From Candidatus Melainabacteria bacterium (lineage in GTDB: Bacteria > Cyanobacteriota > Vampirovibrionia > Obscuribacterales > Obscuribacteraceae): a stretch of 64,000 nt of DNA. The stretch lies in NCBI GenBank assembly GCA_027451745.1, contig DAIDIP010000016.1, positions 1 to 64,000 of the forward strand, written 5' to 3'. The position numbers were made by a program, and so were the translations under genes. Under the pieces are notes generated by a model. It did no database searches, was not told where the DNA came from, and saw only the letters and a list, made by a program, of their open reading frames with translations. Of the stretch, positions 46,476-54,294 are shown piece by piece (positions within the stretch are counted from its first letter, which is position 1; each line of letters opens with the position of its first letter).

Positions 46476-47408
46476 TTGGGCTCATCTTTTTTTGTTGGCT
46501 TGTTAACTTTTCTTGGTGTTGCCGGTTTCGGTCTTCTGTTAATGCGCCCAGTTTTTGCTCAGTACGTTGATTCTTACGCTGTCCGGGTTCGTCCTCGCAA
46601 AGCAGTTGAAGACACTGCCGCCGAAAAGCCGCATGATTCCGCTCTTTTAAAATTAATGCGTACGGCTGGTGAGCTGGTACTGAGCTTAATGCCAGCCTTA
46701 GCCGATCGACGAACTGTGCAACTTCTGACAGAAGCAAATTATCGCACACCTGCTCACTTAGCAATTTTCATAGGCATTAAATCCAGCGTAGTTGCCATAG
46801 TCGTATTCTTAGGAATTATGACTGCAGCTGGTAATCCGATGATGTTATTCATGTGCATTCCTGCTGCAGGATTTGGTTGGTTTATGCCCAACTTCTTCCT
46901 CAGCGGACGAGTCAAGAAAAGACAAGACGAGATTCTCAAAGAATTACCCACTATGATCGATTTGATGATCGTTTGTGCTCAAGCAGGTTTAGGCTTATTA
47001 ATGGCAGTAGATAAAGTGTCTAAGGAAACAAAAGACTCTTGTCCAATATTATCGGCTGAGCTGGAGCAATTAATTAATGACATCAAAATATTTGCCAAAT
47101 CTGTCCCCATCGCTTTAAGAGAAATGGGAGAACGCTGCGGTGTAGGCGAATTGATTAGTATGGCGAGCGCGCTTGTTGCAGCTGAAGCGAAGGGTGCTGA
47201 TATGAGCTATCCTTTGCGTCAACAAGGTGAGGCCTTGCGTGAACGTTTAAAACGGAAGAAAGAAGAAGAAGCGGCCAAAGTACCTGTCAAAATGATTCCT
47301 GTCATCATGGTATTTGTTATGCCTTTGATTATGGCGCCAATGTTAGGTCCAGCCGTAATTACAGTGGTCCAAGCATTGGGACCAGTCATGGGTAATGGCG
47401 GCAAATAA
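46476..47408 (+). CDS. tadC: Flp pilus assembly protein TadC
   Basis: 310 residues, starting at TTG with GGAG ten bases upstream. It has several helices plus the T2SS-F domain (LKELPTMIDLMIVCAQAGLGLLMAVDK, IALREMGERCGVGELISMASALVAAE). It is the partner platform protein of TadB. It follows tadB by 12 bases and is followed by the DUF192 gene after six bases. Confidence 0.9.
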   Translation: MGSSFFVGLLTFLGVAGFGLLLMRPVFAQYVDSYAVRVRPRKAVEDTAAEKPHDSALLKLMRTAGELVLSLMPALADRRTVQLLTEANYRTPAHLAIFIGIKSSVVAIVVFLGIMTAAGNPMMLFMCIPAAGFGWFMPNFFLSGRVKKRQDEILKELPTMIDLMIVCAQAGLGLLMAVDKVSKETKDSCPILSAELEQLINDIKIFAKSVPIALREMGERCGVGELISMASALVAAEAKGADMSYPLRQQGEALRERLKRKKEEEAAKVPVKMIPVIMVFVMPLIMAPMLGPAVITVVQALGPVMGNGGK

Positions 47409-47414
47409 CCAGGA

Positions 47415-47777
47415 TTGTCTATTTTAAAAGCCACAAATACTAACAGTAATCAAACGCTAGCAGCAAACGTTAGGCTAGCAAACAGTTTCTTTAGTAGACT
47501 AAAAGGGCTTTTGTTTACTAGTTCTTTGCCAGCTGGTGAGGGGCTTTGGCTCAAACCTTGTTCGTCCATTCATTCTTTCGGCATGTCCTATTCCATTGAT
47601 GCCATTTTCTTAGATAAACAAAATATCGTGGTTGGGCTTTTACATACTTTTGCACCAGGAAAAATATCTTCTATTTACAAAGCCCACAGTTGCCTCGAAT
47701 TACCACCTGGAACAATTCGCGCCACCAACACAACTATTGGTGACCAATTACTTATAGAAAATGCAAACAAAATTTAG
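47415..47777 (+). CDS. DUF192 protein
   Basis: 120 residues. It contains the DUF192 signature: FFSRLKGLLF, LWLKPCSSIHSFGMSYSIDAIFLD and a valine/glycine-rich end (LELPPGTIRATNT). The domain is a small beta-barrel of unknown function, often exported, but no signal peptide is visible here. Starts at TTG 47415; the ribosome site is weak, so the true start may be further upstream by coupling to tadC. Its last four bases overlap the convergent prepilin peptidase gene. Confidence 0.75.
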   Translation: MSILKATNTNSNQTLAANVRLANSFFSRLKGLLFTSSLPAGEGLWLKPCSSIHSFGMSYSIDAIFLDKQNIVVGLLHTFAPGKISSIYKAHSCLELPPGTIRATNTTIGDQLLIENANKI

Positions 47778-48346
47778 GGCAATCCCAAAAATGCCAATGT
47801 TTGTTTTTGATAAAAGATAGTCATTGTTGTTGCGGCCAAAATAGCAATGCTAATCGGTATTGGTGCTTTTCGCTGCTCTTTCAATTTAGTTGTATCAATA
47901 GTAAGCCCTTTAATATCGCCTTCAAAAATCATAGTTGATACCACTACACCTACCTGCTTCCAAGGAATTTTGGTGGCTAATATCACACAAGACATTATGC
48001 CAAAGAAAAAACAAAAATAGAGAATAGTTACTAACGCACTCTTCGGTCCTAAAAACGATCCAACAACAGCCAAAAGCTTGGCATCTCCCATACCAATCCC
48101 GCCAACTTGAGCACCAGGACCCATAGGCAAATTACCAAGAAAAACTACAACTAGGGCAGCAATAAACCAACCGGCACACGCCAACAAAACTCCATGCCAA
48201 TCCGAAACAATATAGTTTAAAACAACACCGCATATAGCAGCTGGAAAAGTAAGTACATTTGGGATTTTAGTGGTCCGCCAATCGATTACTACTGCAACCA
48301 TAATCAGCATCAAAAGCAAAGCATGATTGAATAAAATTATGTCCAC
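47774..48346 (-). CDS. tadV: Prepilin peptidase (TadV/CpaA, A24 family)
   Basis: 190 residues, six or so membrane helices. The catalytic aspartates are in IDWRTTKIPN (Asp22) and GIGMGDAKLL (Asp88), the GxGD motif of A24 peptidases. It lacks the N-methylation domain, as TadV does, so it only cuts. It processes the Flp prepilins at 40035 and 40889. It is transcribed opposite to the tad operon, overlapping the DUF192 stop by four bases. Confidence 0.9.
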   Translation of the reverse strand: MDIILFNHALLLMLIMVAVVIDWRTTKIPNVLTFPAAICGVVLNYIVSDWHGVLLACAGWFIAALVVVFLGNLPMGPGAQVGGIGMGDAKLLAVVGSFLGPKSALVTILYFCFFFGIMSCVILATKIPWKQVGVVVSTMIFEGDIKGLTIDTTKLKEQRKAPIPISIAILAATTMTIFYQKQTLAFLGLP

Positions 48347-48388
48347 TTTTCTGTACTAATCTCCATATCGGTTACTACTTTATACCCT

Positions 48389-48766
48389 TTAGGACAATGC
48401 AATCATTTCAATTTCTATCAATGCATCTTTCGGCAGACGTGCCACTTGTATAGTAGAACGCGCCGGCTTATGGTTAGGGAAATATTCCCCATAAATTCTG
48501 TTCATCGTCTCAAAATCACCAAGATCTTTGAGAAAGACTGTTGTTTTCAGAGCCTTATCAAGACTGCTGCCTACAGATTGTAGAACAGCTGAAAGATTAT
48601 TCAGAGCCTGCTTGGTTTGTTGCTCAATGTCACCACCAATAAATTTATTACTTTGTGGATCAATAGCTACTTGTCCAGAACAAAAAATAAGACCATTAGC
48701 CAAGAGTGCTTGCGAATATGGTCCCACTACATTTGGTGCTTTATCGGTTGTAATTGTTTGAATCAT
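48389..48766 (-). CDS. ridA: RidA/YjgF-family deaminase
   Basis: 125 residues, the normal size. GPYSQALLANGLIFCSGQV, the middle QTKQALNNL and the active-site ARSTIQVARLP with its Arg are present. RidA hydrolyses 2-aminoacrylate and related imines, protecting PLP enzymes. ATG is preceded by GGGG. It lies 42 bases upstream of the prepilin peptidase on the same strand and may be co-transcribed. Confidence 0.92.
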   Translation of the reverse strand: MIQTITTDKAPNVVGPYSQALLANGLIFCSGQVAIDPQSNKFIGGDIEQQTKQALNNLSAVLQSVGSSLDKALKTTVFLKDLGDFETMNRIYGEYFPNHKPARSTIQVARLPKDALIEIEMIALS

Positions 48767-48820
48767 AAAATTCCCCAGAAATTCATCCTAAGATTATAGC
48801 TGGGAAATTTTCAAACTGAC

Positions 48821-49474
48821 CTAACGAGCACCAGATTTGGTCATCATAATACCTGGTGAATTAATATTGACCTGTGAAGGGGCTGGCATTTTGCTACCGT
48901 GCCCAGTTGTCAGTGACTTGTTATTGATACCGACTATGCCTGCATTTATACTGTCAGCTTCCGAGAATCCATTCATCGGTGGCCATGAATTTGTTCCTTC
49001 GTCTCCATAAATATGTGATGCAGCACCACCAGCATTACGCACAAAGCTGTCTAAAGTAGTCGGCGGCAAACCATTTACCACCCCATTCAACTTTCCAGGT
49101 AAACCAATACCACCTGGACCAGTAAATTTATCAAGCGTGCTAAATTGAGCAGGCGCTAAAGCACCGCGACCTAATTGTGATGGGAAACCTATTTGTTGAG
49201 AAACAGGATATCTGCTACCAACATATCCATTCTGATTATATATAGCTGGAGTTTGATTCGGATTCATCGCATTCGGTACACCGACATATGGATAACCAGG
49301 AGTAAGATTTTGCCGTCCTGCGTCTCCTACTCCTGCTGATTGCATAGGGTTTTGATTTTGGCTCAAAGTTCCCAGATCCCAACCTTGACTCAATGCATCA
49401 GCAGCCTTAGCATCAGGATTAAAAATACTATTTACGCCTATTAAAACCATAGTCAATATAAGTAATTTTTTCAT
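48821..49474 (-). CDS. Secreted Asn/Gly/Pro-rich protein of unknown function (217 aa)
   Basis: 217 residues: signal peptide (1-24, ending AKA) then a low-complexity mature part rich in Gly, Pro, Asn, Ser and Tyr, with no recognised domain. Repeated turns such as PGGIGLPGKLNG and PGYPYVGVPN suggest an extended or fibrous surface protein. Its ATG overlaps the stop of the upstream gene (ATGA), so the two are translationally coupled. It may be an extracellular-matrix or pilus-associated protein, only because of neighbouring tad genes. No homologue recognised. Confidence 0.65.
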   Translation of the reverse strand: MKKLLILTMVLIGVNSIFNPDAKAADALSQGWDLGTLSQNQNPMQSAGVGDAGRQNLTPGYPYVGVPNAMNPNQTPAIYNQNGYVGSRYPVSQQIGFPSQLGRGALAPAQFSTLDKFTGPGGIGLPGKLNGVVNGLPPTTLDSFVRNAGGAASHIYGDEGTNSWPPMNGFSEADSINAGIVGINNKSLTTGHGSKMPAPSQVNINSPGIMMTKSGAR

Positions 49475-50226
49475 CTTCGTTGTCCTGCGGCTACGTTTAT
49501 TTCTACAGATCCTAATGAAGTCGGGGGTAAAAGACCTGGTCCTAATACACCAAGCGGTGTTGAATTTATAGTATTAGGAATCATATTTCGCACATTTGGA
49601 GCGACAAAATTATTATAGACACCTTGGTAAATAGCCGGCACTGGACTCTTATCAAAACCATAATTTAAATGTTCAAAATGTCCTTTGCCAGAAGGTAGTG
49701 CTGTGTAACCGCTGGAACTGCCAGGAAGCCCATTGTCTCTCATATATGTTGCCTGCAGTCCCATTGTTGTTGGTGGCAATGACGTGTTAGTTGGATTCAT
49801 TCCGGCCATATACGGGTTTACCTGCCCAGGCTGAAGCTGTGGTGATTGGCTGTACATTTGCGTTGGCTGACTATTATTCAGCTTATAATTTTCCTGACCA
49901 CTACGTGAATAAATCTCCATTCCTGCAACTGTATTTTGCTGAGTTATAGGCAATAAGTCAGCTGGGTTCCCTCCAGCTGCGGGATTAGAATTAGGGGTGT
50001 AATTGAAGTCGTCAAAACTTACATTTGTGCGCGCCTTTTGACCAACCCCAGGCGCATATCCCTGTCCAGAGGACAAGTTTGGATTGGTATTAGGACCAAA
50101 ATCAAATTTTGTCTGATTTGCTAAAGCTGGACTAATTGCCAAGAAAGTTACAACTCCAGAAAAGAAAATGGCCCTTCGGTATAAAGAGCTGCCGCACGTC
50201 GGAATAGTTTGTGTGAAATTGAGCAT
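49471..50226 (-). CDS. Secreted Asn/Pro/Gln-rich protein of unknown function (251 aa)
   Basis: 251 residues. A long N-terminal region with a hydrophobic stretch (about 18-37, ending SPALA) looks like a signal peptide with a long n-region. The rest is Pro/Asn/Gln/Gly-rich and disordered in appearance, with repeated TPNSNP-, SQSPQLQPG- and PTNTSLPPTT-type turns. It resembles its downstream partner in composition (the ends share INVAAGQRR / INSPGIMMTK) but is not a clear duplicate. Probably a co-secreted pair. No domain recognised. Confidence 0.65.
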   Translation of the reverse strand: MLNFTQTIPTCGSSLYRRAIFFSGVVTFLAISPALANQTKFDFGPNTNPNLSSGQGYAPGVGQKARTNVSFDDFNYTPNSNPAAGGNPADLLPITQQNTVAGMEIYSRSGQENYKLNNSQPTQMYSQSPQLQPGQVNPYMAGMNPTNTSLPPTTMGLQATYMRDNGLPGSSSGYTALPSGKGHFEHLNYGFDKSPVPAIYQGVYNNFVAPNVRNMIPNTINSTPLGVLGPGLLPPTSLGSVEINVAAGQRR

Positions 50227-50412
50227 TAATACTTACTGTAGTAATTGTGAAAGAATAAATTACATGCCCAGATCATTAAAAAACGTCTGAAATCTATTAA
50301 TTTAGCCTGAAAGATTAAGCACCCTTGTGGGAAAATCGTACTCCACGCCCAGGGGCTTGTCAACAACATTTTAATCTAGGTAAAAGCTCCTAAAGCGCAT
50401 TTCACAGGCATT

Positions 50413-51414
50413 ATGGCAACTTATTTAGGTATTGAGACTAGTTGTGACGAAACTGCTGCTTCTATAGTAGTAGATGGGCGGAATGTACTCTCTAATTGTC
50501 TAGTATCTCAAATTGAATTACATAGACAATTTGGCGGAGTCGTGCCAGAAATAGCGGCTCGCGAACATTTAGAATCTATCAATGAAATAATTGATCGCAG
50601 TCTCAGACAAGCCGGTATTAGTAATAAAGACATAGACGCGATTGCTTGCACGGCTGGACCTGGATTAGTTGGCACATTATTGGTTGGCTTTTCAGTAGCA
50701 ACATCCTTATCCTTTGCCTGGGAAAAGCCCTTGATTGCCGTTGATCACTTAACTGCCCACGTTTGTGCCAATTATCTAAACACCGATTTAGAACCCCCAT
50801 TTTTAGCCCTTTTAGTCAGCGGCGGACACAGTCAGCTTATGCATTTTACTGATTTTGTTGAGGCAAAAATAATTGGCCAAACAATCGACGATGCTGCCGG
50901 CGAAGCCTACGATAAAGTAGCCCGTTTGCTTGGGCTTCCTTATCCAGGCGGACCCGCTATTGATAAATTAGCCAAAAGTGGCGATAAAACAAGATTTCCA
51001 TTTCCACAAGCCACAGTTGACGGTTTTGATTTTAGTTTTAGTGGCGTCAAAACAGCAGTATTGCGTTGTTTAGAAAAACTTGAAAAACCTTGGCCTACAG
51101 AAGATCTAGCAGCTTCTTTTCAAGCAGCCGTCATAGGCGCTCTAGTAAAAAAAACTTTGCAAGCTCAAAAATACACCAATGCTCCTAAAATAGTTCTGGC
51201 AGGTGGTGTGGCAGCTAACTCCTACTTAAAAGAACAAATGCTGTCCCTTTCTCCTGTCCCAGTAATATTTCCTGTCCCAGAATTTTGTACAGACAACGCT
51301 GCCATGGTAGCATCGGCTGCCCATTTCAAACAATTGAAAGAAGGTGCTAGTTGTATTGCCAAATCAGATGCCGGTTTAACTGTGTATTCACGCAGACATT
51401 CTGATAAAAGCTGA
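50413..51414 (+). CDS. tsaD: tRNA threonylcarbamoyladenosine synthase subunit TsaD
   Basis: 333 residues, full length. It catalyses t6A formation at position 37 of ANN-decoding tRNAs with TsaB and TsaE. ETSCDETAASIV at the start, metal-binding HLTAH (about 111-115), VSGGHSQL, and DAAGEAYDKVARLLGL are all present. It stands alone, as tsaB and tsaE are not in the window. Confidence 0.95.
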   Translation: MATYLGIETSCDETAASIVVDGRNVLSNCLVSQIELHRQFGGVVPEIAAREHLESINEIIDRSLRQAGISNKDIDAIACTAGPGLVGTLLVGFSVATSLSFAWEKPLIAVDHLTAHVCANYLNTDLEPPFLALLVSGGHSQLMHFTDFVEAKIIGQTIDDAAGEAYDKVARLLGLPYPGGPAIDKLAKSGDKTRFPFPQATVDGFDFSFSGVKTAVLRCLEKLEKPWPTEDLAASFQAAVIGALVKKTLQAQKYTNAPKIVLAGGVAANSYLKEQMLSLSPVPVIFPVPEFCTDNAAMVASAAHFKQLKEGASCIAKSDAGLTVYSRRHSDKS

Positions 51415-51551
51415 GGACTAAGTGCAAACACATTGTTTCACAACTACCAAACTATGTTGTCAGCATATTTTCGATGTCTGTTATTGCTGTCACCACAAGA
51501 GTTTCAGATATATGCATAGCATTTAATCTGTATACTTATGAACAATCTTTT

Positions 51552-51666
51552 TATAATTCGTTTTGCATGCTAGGATTTACCAATCGATATAGGTAACCCT
51601 GGTACCCTGATTTTTTCAACGGGAGGCTTCCTAGATAGCGTCAGCGCTATCTGAAGTAGTGTATTT
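51552..51666 (+). promoter_or_regulatory. Promoter and structured 5' leader of zinc-ribbon gene
   Basis: TATAAT at 51552-51557, then about 100 bases before ATG 51667. The leader contains CTAGGA (51570-51575) complementary to TCCTAG (51629-51634), and a separate hairpin AGATAGCG-TCAG-CGCTATCT at 51633-51652, which ends 14 bases before the start codon. The two pairings share bases and so exclude each other. No known riboswitch pattern was recognised. Confidence 0.45.
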
Positions 51667-52002
51667 ATGCCATTCGAGAATAAGGACCTTATTTGTCGTG
51701 ATTGCCAGAAAGTATTTGTATTTTCAGCCGGTGAACAAGAGTTTTTTAGCTCTAAAGGTTTGGTTAATGAACCAAAGCGCTGTGCCAATTGTCGTATTCT
51801 AATGCGAGTACAAAGAAATGGCGACGATCCCAAGCAAACTGCAGAAGTCAATTGCGCCGAATGTGGATCGCCAACACGAGTACCCTTTCAACCTAAGGGG
51901 TATAGGCCTGTTTATTGCAGCGCCTGCTTCAGAGTGAAAAAGGTGGCTCTAGAAATGGATGCCATCAGTAAAGAAAGTCAAATAGCAATGATGCAGCCTT
52001 GA
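51667..52002 (+). CDS. Double zinc-ribbon protein
   Basis: 111 residues. Two four-cysteine zinc ribbons are visible: C10/C13/C39/C42 and C63/C66/C84/C87. The first matches the zf-trcl/CxxCx-type 'probable zinc-ribbon' (CRDC-KVFVFSAGEQEFF...KRCANCR) and the second the CxxC-x17-CxxC-SSSS type. Such small proteins bind metal and perhaps nucleic acid or protein; the role is unknown. ATG starts the gene, with a dedicated promoter/leader and a strong terminator at 52057, so it is its own transcription unit. Confidence 0.8.
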   Translation: MPFENKDLICRDCQKVFVFSAGEQEFFSSKGLVNEPKRCANCRILMRVQRNGDDPKQTAEVNCAECGSPTRVPFQPKGYRPVYCSACFRVKKVALEMDAISKESQIAMMQP

Positions 52003-52056
52003 TGATACAAAAGCTCTCAGCACAGATTTTTGTACCAGCAATAGTTCTTTGATTCT

Positions 52057-52086
52057 CAAGCAGGTTATCTGCTTGCTTAATTTTTT
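52057..52086 (+). terminator. Rho-independent terminator
   Basis: Seven-bp stem (CAAGCAG at 52057-52063, CTGCTTG at 52069-52075), five-base loop GTTAT, then CTTAATTTTTT. It ends the zinc-ribbon gene. A TATAAT at 52172-52177 is the likely -10 for the next gene. Confidence 0.8.
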
Positions 52087-52223
52087 GTCCGATTTATACA
52101 ATATTACTGATACTGTGGCGTCAAGTTTTGACTTAATTAGACGTCAATATTCGTTTAGGGCTTTAGTCTCGTATAATATTTTTGAGTACGTTAGTTTTTG
52201 GAAATTTTCTCTCAGCATAAATC

Positions 52224-52685
52224 ATGACAGACACAACCAAGTCACCTATTAGTTCCTGCCCCAGCTGCGGACGTCCAACTCCAGCAGGCACTCGATGTAT
52301 ATACTGTTCTACATTGAACGATCTGGATTTACAAAATCTTCAATTAGAGCAAATACGTCCATCAGAAACAGATTTGCAAGAAGAAGGTATCCCGCGCTCA
52401 GTGGTAGTGGTCGAAAAGACTGGACAAAAAATACCCTTGAGAAGTATGAAAATGAAAATCGGACGCGATCCTTCTAATCAACTTGTCGTTCAAGAAGACA
52501 CTTATGCTTCCCGCCATCATGCTTGGATTACTTATGAAGATGGTGATTTTTGGATCGAAGATTTGGGCTCTACAAATGGCACTTTGTTAAATGGACATCC
52601 AGTTGTAAGAAGACAACGGCTGTCTGGAGGCGATAAAATTAGAGTTGGGCACACAGAGCTCACTTTTCAAATCGAAAATAACTGA
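52224..52685 (+). CDS. Zinc-ribbon/FHA-domain protein
   Basis: 153 residues. Residues 11-29 contain a CPSC...CIYC zinc ribbon; residues 60-150 are a forkhead-associated domain with the phosphothreonine-binding motifs GR (GRDPSNQL), SRHH and the STNGT loop followed by a hydrophobic end. FHA domains read phospho-Thr, so this protein probably recruits a phosphorylated partner of a Ser/Thr kinase pathway; no kinase gene is adjacent. It sits upstream of the J-like gene (45 bases). Confidence 0.9.
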   Translation: MTDTTKSPISSCPSCGRPTPAGTRCIYCSTLNDLDLQNLQLEQIRPSETDLQEEGIPRSVVVVEKTGQKIPLRSMKMKIGRDPSNQLVVQEDTYASRHHAWITYEDGDFWIEDLGSTNGTLLNGHPVVRRQRLSGGDKIRVGHTELTFQIENN

Positions 52686-52730
52686 AGAGAAAAGATGGGC
52701 AAGGCTCTAAGATGAGGTTCTACTTGCGCC

Positions 52731-53510
52731 ATGGCTGATGTGGGCACCAGTCCTAACCGTATTGAATTAGAAAGTCAGATTCTGTGCGCATCTTTGCGTC
52801 AGAGTTGGGCTCAGTTGGATGTTTATGGAGTGATAGTAGTAGCAAAGCAACTTTGTCAGCTCTTTCCTGACTTAATTCCTCCGCTATCTGACCATGCAGC
52901 CAAAGCCCCTTTAAACTTATACAGCTTTTTTGGCGTACCCTGCGATGCTTCTCAAGAAATAGTAGTTAGTTCTTATTTTCAGAGAATCACTAATTTCTTG
53001 CAGAAAAACAATACTTATGAAAAAGCCAATATCTATAGGATGCTACTCGACGCTGGCTATATCTTACGCAAGCCACGACTAAGGCTGAGTCACGATTTAA
53101 TTGTAGTCAGAAACTGGTTGCTAGAGCAAAATGCAATTCCAATGGACGGCACAATAGAATTCATAGAAACCATTGTGCCTCAACCAGTGGTCGAGGTCGT
53201 TCCTATCGAATTGCCTCAATTAGTCAATTTGATGCAACAAGCACAAATTATCGGTCCAGCAGAAGTGTTAGCGCTCACCAATCAAACCAAGCTTGCTCCA
53301 GAAATCCCTGTCGAAGAATTGATATTGAGTGCAGGCTATGTAACTGACAGCGAATTAAAATCTCTCCAATTAGCTGAATATCTTTTTCAGCAAGGCAAGA
53401 TCACTATGCCTCAATTCATGGTCGCTATGTACGATGAAAGAACAAGAGGAATCCGCATGGCTGAATCTTTACAAAGCCGAGGCTGGTTAGATGTTGAAGG
53501 AAAACCATGA
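52731..53510 (+). CDS. Degenerate J-domain protein with GspE-N-like C-terminus
   Basis: 259 residues. Residues 63-125 read as a J-domain pattern (NLYSFFGVPCDASQEIVVSSYFQRI... LLDAGYILRKPRLRLSHDL), matching helix I and helices III-IV, but the essential HPD between helices II and III is absent. Residues 170-255 have short helical repeats (AEVLALTNQTKLAP; LAEYLFQQGKITMPQFMVAMYDERTRG) like the N-terminal domain of GspE/MshE ATPases. It could be a membrane-independent adaptor. The gene overlaps the FtsB-like gene by four bases (ATGA). Both domain readings are by eye. Confidence 0.55.
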   Translation: MADVGTSPNRIELESQILCASLRQSWAQLDVYGVIVVAKQLCQLFPDLIPPLSDHAAKAPLNLYSFFGVPCDASQEIVVSSYFQRITNFLQKNNTYEKANIYRMLLDAGYILRKPRLRLSHDLIVVRNWLLEQNAIPMDGTIEFIETIVPQPVVEVVPIELPQLVNLMQQAQIIGPAEVLALTNQTKLAPEIPVEELILSAGYVTDSELKSLQLAEYLFQQGKITMPQFMVAMYDERTRGIRMAESLQSRGWLDVEGKP

Positions 53511-53788
53511 CCCGAGAACGATTTTTAAAAGAAATTTTTATCATGGCAATTATTTGTTTTGCCACTTTCCACGCTGTAAAGTCTATTTATGGCAGCATAC
53601 AAAGACAGATCTTCTTGCATGGGCAGATGCAAGCTCTAAAAAACAATCAAAAACAAGCCATAGAGATAAATAAAGATCTGCAAGGAGGCTTAACTAGTTA
53701 CAACTCAAAAGCTGGTTTAGAGCGCTTAGCTAGAGAAAGATTAAATCTTGCCGGGAAGGATGAAGTTTTAGTTCGCATAGGAAAATAA
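53507..53788 (+). CDS. FtsB/DivIC-like septum protein
   Basis: 93 residues. One N-terminal membrane helix (about 9-28), then a coiled coil (30-65) and a C-terminal LERLARERLNLAGKDEVLV, typical of FtsB/DivIC, which join FtsL and FtsQ at the septum. ATG overlaps the upstream stop codon (ATGA). It is the last gene of the FHA/J-like/FtsB set, so that set may be linked to cell division (inference). Confidence 0.8.
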   Translation: MTRERFLKEIFIMAIICFATFHAVKSIYGSIQRQIFLHGQMQALKNNQKQAIEINKDLQGGLTSYNSKAGLERLARERLNLAGKDEVLVRIGK

Positions 53789-53834
53789 AATGTCGCTAGG
53801 AAACAATTTAATAATTACCGCAACTAAGAATATT

Positions 53835-53868
53835 AAAAAATAGGCGAGCCAAGATTTTGACTCGCCTA
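53835..53868 (-). terminator. Rho-independent terminator, minus strand
   Basis: Stem TAGGCGAG (53841-53848) with CTCGCCTA (53861-53868), 12-base loop. Read on the minus strand, the stem is followed by a six-T run. It ends the small secreted-protein gene at 53907 and lies in the gap between two convergent genes. Confidence 0.75.
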
Positions 53869-53906
53869 AAAACGTTCAGGTTCGGAGATTGAGCTAATTA
53901 ATATGG

Positions 53907-54131
53907 TTAGCGAACAATTGCTCTAGATAACCAAAAACTGCGAATTTGCCTGTACATTGACAATGCTTTGGTTGGCATTGCCGAATGTGCTTGTACGGCA
54001 ACGACTTTAGGCGTTACTGGCACTGATGTAGGACCAAGAACAATTGGTCCGCTGGCAAAACTGGATGACGCACCTAACCCCAAAGCACCTGCGATGACTG
54101 CGGCCAGGAAAAGACTCTTTTTAGTAACCAT
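53907..54131 (-). CDS. Small secreted protein (74 aa)
   Basis: Start at ATG 54131 supported by GGAGG 11 bases upstream; the longer reading frame starts at 54164. A clear signal peptide (residues 1-26, ending SSFA) is followed by 48 residues with a Pro/Val-rich stretch (GPTSVPVTPKVVAV) and a basic end. No family recognised. It is monocistronic, with its own terminator at 53835, so it may be abundant, but its role is unknown. Confidence 0.65.
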   Translation of the reverse strand: MVTKKSLFLAAVIAGALGLGASSSFASGPIVLGPTSVPVTPKVVAVQAHSAMPTKALSMYRQIRSFWLSRAIVR

Positions 54132-54294
54132 GCTTGAATTTACCTCCGAACTATCTGTTGCCAAATCAACTGGCTGCTCTTATGCAAGTAAAGTATGATA
54201 TTACCAGCGCTTGACACAATCTTGACAATATAATAGCACGAAGCAGCAAAAGGTAAAGCGTAGAAATATAAAATTATCTCTTTAGGAAGTAGCT

